Below, piece after piece: positions 27,001-28,155 of a DNA stretch of 28,155 bases. The notes under the pieces are model-generated. The model had not been told where the DNA came from and made no database searches. It saw only the letters and a list, made by a program, of their open reading frames with translations. The stretch's first letter is position 1; every line of letters starts with the position of its first letter. This stretch comes from Amoebophrya sp. AT5.2 (Eukaryota; Sar; Dinophyceae; Syndiniales; Amoebophryaceae). The stretch is from positions 1 to 28,155 of the forward strand of contig RXOD01004128.1 of assembly GCA_005223375.1 (NCBI GenBank). The letters are read 5' to 3'. The position numbers and the translations under genes were made by a program.

Positions 27001-28155
27001 TCCACCTTTTTTCGTTCTCGTAGAAGACGGACGCTGCAACGGAGAATTCGTCGGGCTCCCTAATCAGCTCGACCTGGCGGCGGTCGTTCTGCCCTCCTGT
27101 GGAAGAGTTTTTCGACGTCGCTTTCGTCCTGCGGCCTGTCGCTGTCCTTGCAGTGCCCCTGCCTTTGCCGATGCCGTCCGACGAGCTACTAGCGTCTTCC
27201 TCCTCCTCCTCTTCTTCAGATGACCAGGAGTCTTCCTCTTGCTTTCTTGAGCCCCCGGACGACGACGATCTGCATCCACTTGCACCGCTGGAGCAGCCAC
27301 CTGACGGCGGAGTAGATTGCTGTTCTTCTGCCATCTTCTCATTTGGTTCATCCGCTGCCAGCTGCACCTCCTGGCGATCGCTCACTTCATCTTCTTCTTC
27401 TTGCTGCTCTACTTCTACTTCGATGAGTTCATTGGGCGAGCCACTCACAGCTTGGGATCCGCTTGATGTTCTCGGCGAAGACCCGCCCAACATGCCGCCG
27501 AACCTCGGGTCTTCGCCGACGATGTTCAGCGCAGTCTGCAACATCGGAAAGCGGTGGCAGACGGACAAAAGTTTTCCGCCGCTGCAGTGCCACGGAAGCA
27601 CGGCCTCCTCCTCCCCTTCCTCATCCTCCTTCCGACGCCTTATTTTCAGCCGACGTCTCGACTTCGACGCCTTGACCGACTGAAAGGCACTCTGGACGGG
27701 CGCAAACATCAGAGTTGCTAAGAACGTTATGCATTCCTGCTCCGTATCTGTCGGCAAATCGCGGAGAGCTACGTAGCGAATCTGGCTACCGTCCTCGCGC
27801 AGGACAAAGGCTGCTCTGCTCGTCGTGGCCGGCGTCGGGGGATCTCTACTGCTGGCCCCCCGCCTTGTCAGTGTGCGTCTCCTCCGTGACGAAGAGGCAC
27901 CACCTCCGACTTCGTTCTCCGGGCGGGATTGGTTCCTTGACGACGAATGCTGTCCAGCAGCAGCTCCTGGAGACGGCGGACTCGTTACTGCTTCTTCCTC
28001 GCCCCCCGCTCCGCCGGCCTCGAACAATGGCCTCGGCGCTCGCGGTCCCACCTCTCCCCCGTTTTCCAGCAGCAAAGCCGCGTGCTGCAGCGATGCTGTG
28101 AACAGGTGCGCGTTGCCTAGCCTCCCGACGAGCAGAAGATCCGCCCACGGCTTCC
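18065..28155 (-). CDS. SPG11: Spatacsin (SPG11)-like protein, 5' end beyond window
   Basis: A single frame is open from the right edge to TAG at 18065, at least 3,362 codons. The ATG-like start at 28075 is really TTG, and the frame continues upstream. Spatacsins are alpha-solenoid proteins that act with spastizin and AP-5 in endolysosomal sorting and lysosome reformation. Family-like blocks in order are: FCRVHALPRSLTLLHELARN, then GDWVMLLHESDL (about 24990-24763); VASCFF..CMSVWLSVI (about 24125-23962); GRYIGLLIRGKAFTPILRCL (about 23650-23460); and a Spatacsin_C-like region. That region reads LAYHCFVRACSQRGISRVLR (about 21330), CVRLACLVAVQLKAIQVHL (about 20600), FAEYHCDFLCANIVVQAQ (about 18880), LFRQVIVNRNLNYLALF (about 18610) and LRYAKELQLSDVVEEI (about 18300). 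Long Ser/Gly/Glu-rich insertions separate the blocks. No FYVE finger is seen, arguing against spastizin. The last 50 or so residues before the stop are unlike the family and may be read-through of a 3' intron. Confidence 0.82.
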   Translation of the reverse strand, partial: KPWADLLLVGRLGNAHLFTASLQHAALLLENGGEVGPRAPRPLFEAGGAGGEEEAVTSPPSPGAAAGQHSSSRNQSRPENEVGGGASSSRRRRTLTRRGASSRDPPTPATTSRAAFVLREDGSQIRYVALRDLPTDTEQECITFLATLMFAPVQSAFQSVKASKSRRRLKIRRRKEDEEGEEEAVLPWHCSGGKLLSVCHRFPMLQTALNIVGEDPRFGGMLGGSSPRTSSGSQAVSGSPNELIEVEVEQQEEEDEVSDRQEVQLAADEPNEKMAEEQQSTPPSGGCSSGASGCRSSSSGGSRKQEEDSWSSEEEEEEEDASSSSDGIGKGRGTARTATGRRTKATSKNSSTGGQNDRRQVELIREPDEFSVAASVFYENEKRWSRAEEKKRSILEERMRAEAAQREEEAMRDQRARNRGEASQFSGTIFQRSDSNGSATPDAAVAHDGRRGGSVIQRSQGSTALLQHHQPGQGGTQASFLKDSGALKLLPVARLLGKSPDDFYFHQNQEVSSSDDSTWSDTSSSDEGENSTENSDPRELLVVAPFGANSSGAARTTSVTRSLVTPGNRSKLGGVFGSSGHKKTSRGGTMSKGSVISSAGTASVQSRSSGKKRRNKRREAGSTKRMTRMGMLDVVGGEDHAPLLHQEGGATAFKQLSKGLHHAANSKETTNSNSSATIKSKSKGTDGGSTTSAGEANENEADQVDSEEDSTTEDLLLSGDGILEQTLDEPSQVSDGRLLQTYQQDVKLLDLLSDVSSFDVREALKPLPDRIGLLLASRPPNHEVAKPKNGKGFKKSFSLGEAYYLAQGRPLMAFHVHQKRLQKVMRRFFHQSNFHRLLKLRRKKEAQRLHRIAKSVALHNLLHEGVVSSAVCLLELCGLDTEMLRVDVQAARRIYDHANSKASRKIACSSVIELFLSFPETNRSLFVTGDNFGGDNVFEDWELAGTKAALHQEQTEDEDHDIVLTDEEDEDGDYSYTGAAGRKNYTTRTSKPPEMEEAEEEEITAEAAAAAAMNCPALLTSLRMLEESTWALDPHPGSSSSSSATQNQLQSQTTQLDSPWHLVALFCRVHALPRSLTLLHELARNGDWVMLLHESDLQECPPDTVLDVVDGYFTDAALQSHLRIVIQTNFMGGGGGGSGGVGKQGAAGGPLGGHTNVNMNMITGAVGPTSGKNPPSSSLATVVAGQQGGHGHQTQKLDSGGSAAATVVASAAAGAGGTGTPSGVTPTARMPLSKLELSTARVQSIAGGPTTTRTNNYASTAGASSRGAPASATHSNLSSLFNCTHGALGFFLSMQLVQDEDGVRGAGQQLWTAIQGTKQQPLTGLPNVGKELLLHAVRTKTPRLAVVASCFFASPGTSNGEGAAAGTQFSSEDKGGRISWLRCMSVWLSVIYGEPPTEVQQCQLRPGTPGSELSTPAHQHQQHASAGFAQQDPFFRGSQANLLRGSSATGNMKSGRYYASPQQEHGLSSAGTNLMNMKNLNRENSAGLLIQSVNIRDAPVSWGRVELGRYIGLLIRGKAFTPILRCLKIFDPANPFLHFVRFAQAFSLFRFTAAEKHLRRYVRIAGAASRPPQGEEQTKSSKVIFDDTWALSEEICEFLLQENFGTRAALLKILRTFSGRYDRSYRAFRLLEKSGLQVEKYHDLVTTQINHAAATVVEANGNENDVDKNAGDEDELLRLLLAQKLTTEAREWALTGKEGPVRQRALEMILLEEVKEEVVKFQQGVWWTVPAERSALWERVHAKIQHAQKDFRKTEASSRSLSGEDGGSSCSSRGYEVFFSFLIEHEEDLTAQEQLVMLRFLLRGCADWLRVQSTTSFEDPAGGATAPERAEDHAQEPPEAALYLLKQCADCVRACLCVVAHGQGEGEAALNRCAAVPLRPWLRKAANSLSQAASSNAALNLLKPLLKSGGTGGAGNKDKNQQHHHHHKNHTAHVGAVAARNHKLSLYNEDYYDLHQDISASSRKKNDAASNVIAIYVQRAYQSLKQLPKGELPKSSEVGNTNDEDLQEEGTGKGNSSFCFAIDHDPTREDSKLVAMVFGDLLSESENEFPPEMMNESERRSPKLSPSNSKEVEVDEEKQPEGAEVDHDHLRPCVVMNGGSSYYNGAAEDVDEILVRKTLQDFFARAMEKMQSDELNALSIEIEGRCVDENQDDFLNYVAFLNASPAAAGRSGSAAASSETAGLLGDVAMQIVLNQTRAKIMKQEDRREGRTILEARSTTSTSSSSSSGSSRGRLVGEFGQRLERMVCRYDNEDVDAPSSVSVSVDGKREAAMECRLLILAYHCFVRACSQRGISRVLRIIRVISEKVFFLDDRPSDHHLPQTHLLNLVAEILFQLPEYRQLRHLFRCFTRTSSDALEGFVNRLAVAGPDVEALRVAFVRFLQDECLVQKRLAFDSLAQALARLGLKSQLAELLLQRGVGMLERFGGVVPTSNPQQPTHTHTHQSCGLLPEQDEPPSSSCPQTAIGGNSSSSDNNAVWRDVVCTEEGEERLLLILSLFTQAGKYFGEAERYVKHAECVRLACLVAVQLKAIQVHLAFSCTAAPSLEEQISTDRDMILAHLEAKRKAGSKGGSEDVRAGGAGISGNREQAQRTPENSSRTERERKRGNSEEGGEEEVATSRSADPSPQNMTVPRASSGDLIKGAGSTPDLLFQSVQVVEDEEEQLQMVRQQARQTGNMTNKLGTSTCAASPNDFELGRTPWAQLEVLEDESYAAPATSMLSKPNEGGKGNTTSKPKSSMGRAARRSSSDFDDIFAPSPTARKAARAIDFESHTTRTADEVVLTDRKSSSMRFLEKATNERDDDHRAGVCISTRDGGKRNHGDALDPKTAAPSGGLSLRQDHTGWLASATASKTKRRLSDELDELLAPRTKRVDKINAGVHNSSATTCTTEQVKKRNQQEDSARGTTTSTTGTSYSSFGPSSLSPDLGVQVDDPEKQAASGLLVVQEDKKPNHAKMSFLSTIQKEGAHLASPQSSPDDIDSQSANGGELQHQGTAGTETSEISRKEVDGHQSIMPAGRTPGGGGAMVRGSTSSRSLLQKLHDLRAEANKAEAPATKKPLETSRGELQQRTCSEEDVLRPLPDADPFLVVNLTEKEVRTFAEYHCDFLCANIVVQAQESLRCGGRSRALISRTAKRHSSSPSGREPTEEVKSTSKKSRVRTPTSTSSARGPQKQNENEQIDTAALWGRCLFRQVIVNRNLNYLALFLEQREVSEEIVRVALNAFKEHLLEMQGGPESTSNTSKSAAVNLTRSKKEKRKPSVGVLGEREALEGARLFLRAAVTNLEDRLRYAKELQLSDVVEEIKKRINPHFRNIFFAKAWWVACSFLSPIVSVVGIGRHAGPVVWSSTVLTSGLVFRWCSVSYFVM
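20534..20585. repeat. Perfect 20-bp inverted repeat, 12-nt loop, in the spatacsin-like exon
   Basis: Arms 20534-20553 and 20566-20585 are exact reverse complements (GGCAGTGCAGCTGAAGGCGA and its mirror). On the minus strand the first arm encodes the conserved VAVQLKA and the second encodes LAFSCTA at the start of the large variable insertion. Confidence 0.95.
21213..21252. repeat. 18-bp near-perfect inverted repeat, 4-nt loop
   Basis: 21213-21230 and 21235-21252 pair at 16 of 18 positions around AACA. On the minus strand the arms encode RVISEK (end of a family-like helix) and FLDDRP (start of a variable loop). Confidence 0.92.
21965..22043. repeat. Perfect 15-bp inverted repeat, 49-nt loop
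   Basis: CTTCGGGGACCTTCT (21965-21979) pairs with AGAAGGTCCCCGAAG (22029-22043). The minus-strand arms encode FGDLL and RRSPKL. The loop also holds a direct repeat TCTCCGACTCG. Confidence 0.92.
23440..23497. repeat. 17-bp inverted repeat with a 3-nt bulge, 21-nt loop
   Basis: 23440-23459 and 23481-23497 pair over GCGGCCGAGAAG and the CACCT end, with three unpaired bases in one arm. The minus-strand arms encode AAEKHL (solenoid helix) and GAASRPP (linker). Confidence 0.9.
27472..27519. repeat. Perfect 14-bp inverted repeat, 20-nt loop
   Basis: TCGGCGAAGACCCG (27472-27485) pairs with CGGGTCTTCGCCGA (27506-27519). The minus-strand arms encode VGEDPR and SSPRT, the latter opening a Ser-rich stretch. 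Confidence 0.92.

Noticed and set aside
18065..28075. Start of the spatacsin-like protein at 28075
   Set aside because: The codon is TTG and the frame is open to the window edge with coherent sequence (GNAHLFTASLQHAA).
18065..28155. Spastizin (ZFYVE26) identity
   Set aside because: There is no FYVE zinc finger, and the C-terminal blocks fit the Spatacsin_C pattern better.
1..28155. rRNA, tRNA, transposase or reverse-transcriptase genes
   Set aside because: None of their sequence hallmarks were seen on either strand.

Overview
This window looks like nuclear DNA of a eukaryotic microbe, most likely an alveolate and possibly of the dinoflagellate lineage. The evidence is long GC-rich exons, GT-AG introns with pyrimidine-rich 3' ends, very long proteins full of Ser/Gly/Ala/Glu low-complexity stretches, and no bacterial operon signals. 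All four genes I can support lie head-to-tail on the minus strand. Unidirectional arrays of this kind are common in dinoflagellates. A 16-nt near match to the dinoflagellate spliced leader (17858-17873) points the same way, but the taxonomic call is an inference.

Layout, read 5'->3' on the minus strand (right to left). (1) 28155-18065 is a roughly 10-kb open frame, cut at the right edge, that encodes a spatacsin (SPG11)-like protein. (2) 18064-17179 is a spacer with short tandem repeats and the spliced-leader-like site. (3) 17178-16780 is a two-exon gene for DSS1/SEM1, the small proteasome-lid subunit. (4) 16779-16238 is a spacer. (5) 16237-6784 is a six-exon gene of about 2,718 codons. It has a Mei2-type RRM near its N-terminus and a very long disordered tail ending in a Tyr/Gly/Ser-rich prion-like region. 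I joined the exons from consensus splice sites and compatible phases, so what look like several separate ORFs become one gene. (6) 6783-3569 is a more AT-rich spacer with degenerate repeats and no recognised gene. (7) 3568-1 is a frame that stays open to the left edge. It encodes a protein with a signal peptide and a segment that weakly resembles a degenerate protein-kinase N-lobe.

The genes do not form an obvious pathway: spatacsin acts in endolysosomal membrane traffic, DSS1 in protein turnover and DNA repair, and Mei2-type proteins in RNA control.

The most unusual signal cuts across genes. The exons carry many long, closely spaced inverted repeats, including perfect 22-bp and 20-bp arms around 12-nt loops. 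In the spatacsin gene, one arm usually encodes the better-conserved helical protein and the other encodes the adjacent low-complexity linker. This fits local template switching that copies structured coding sequence backwards into disordered insertions.
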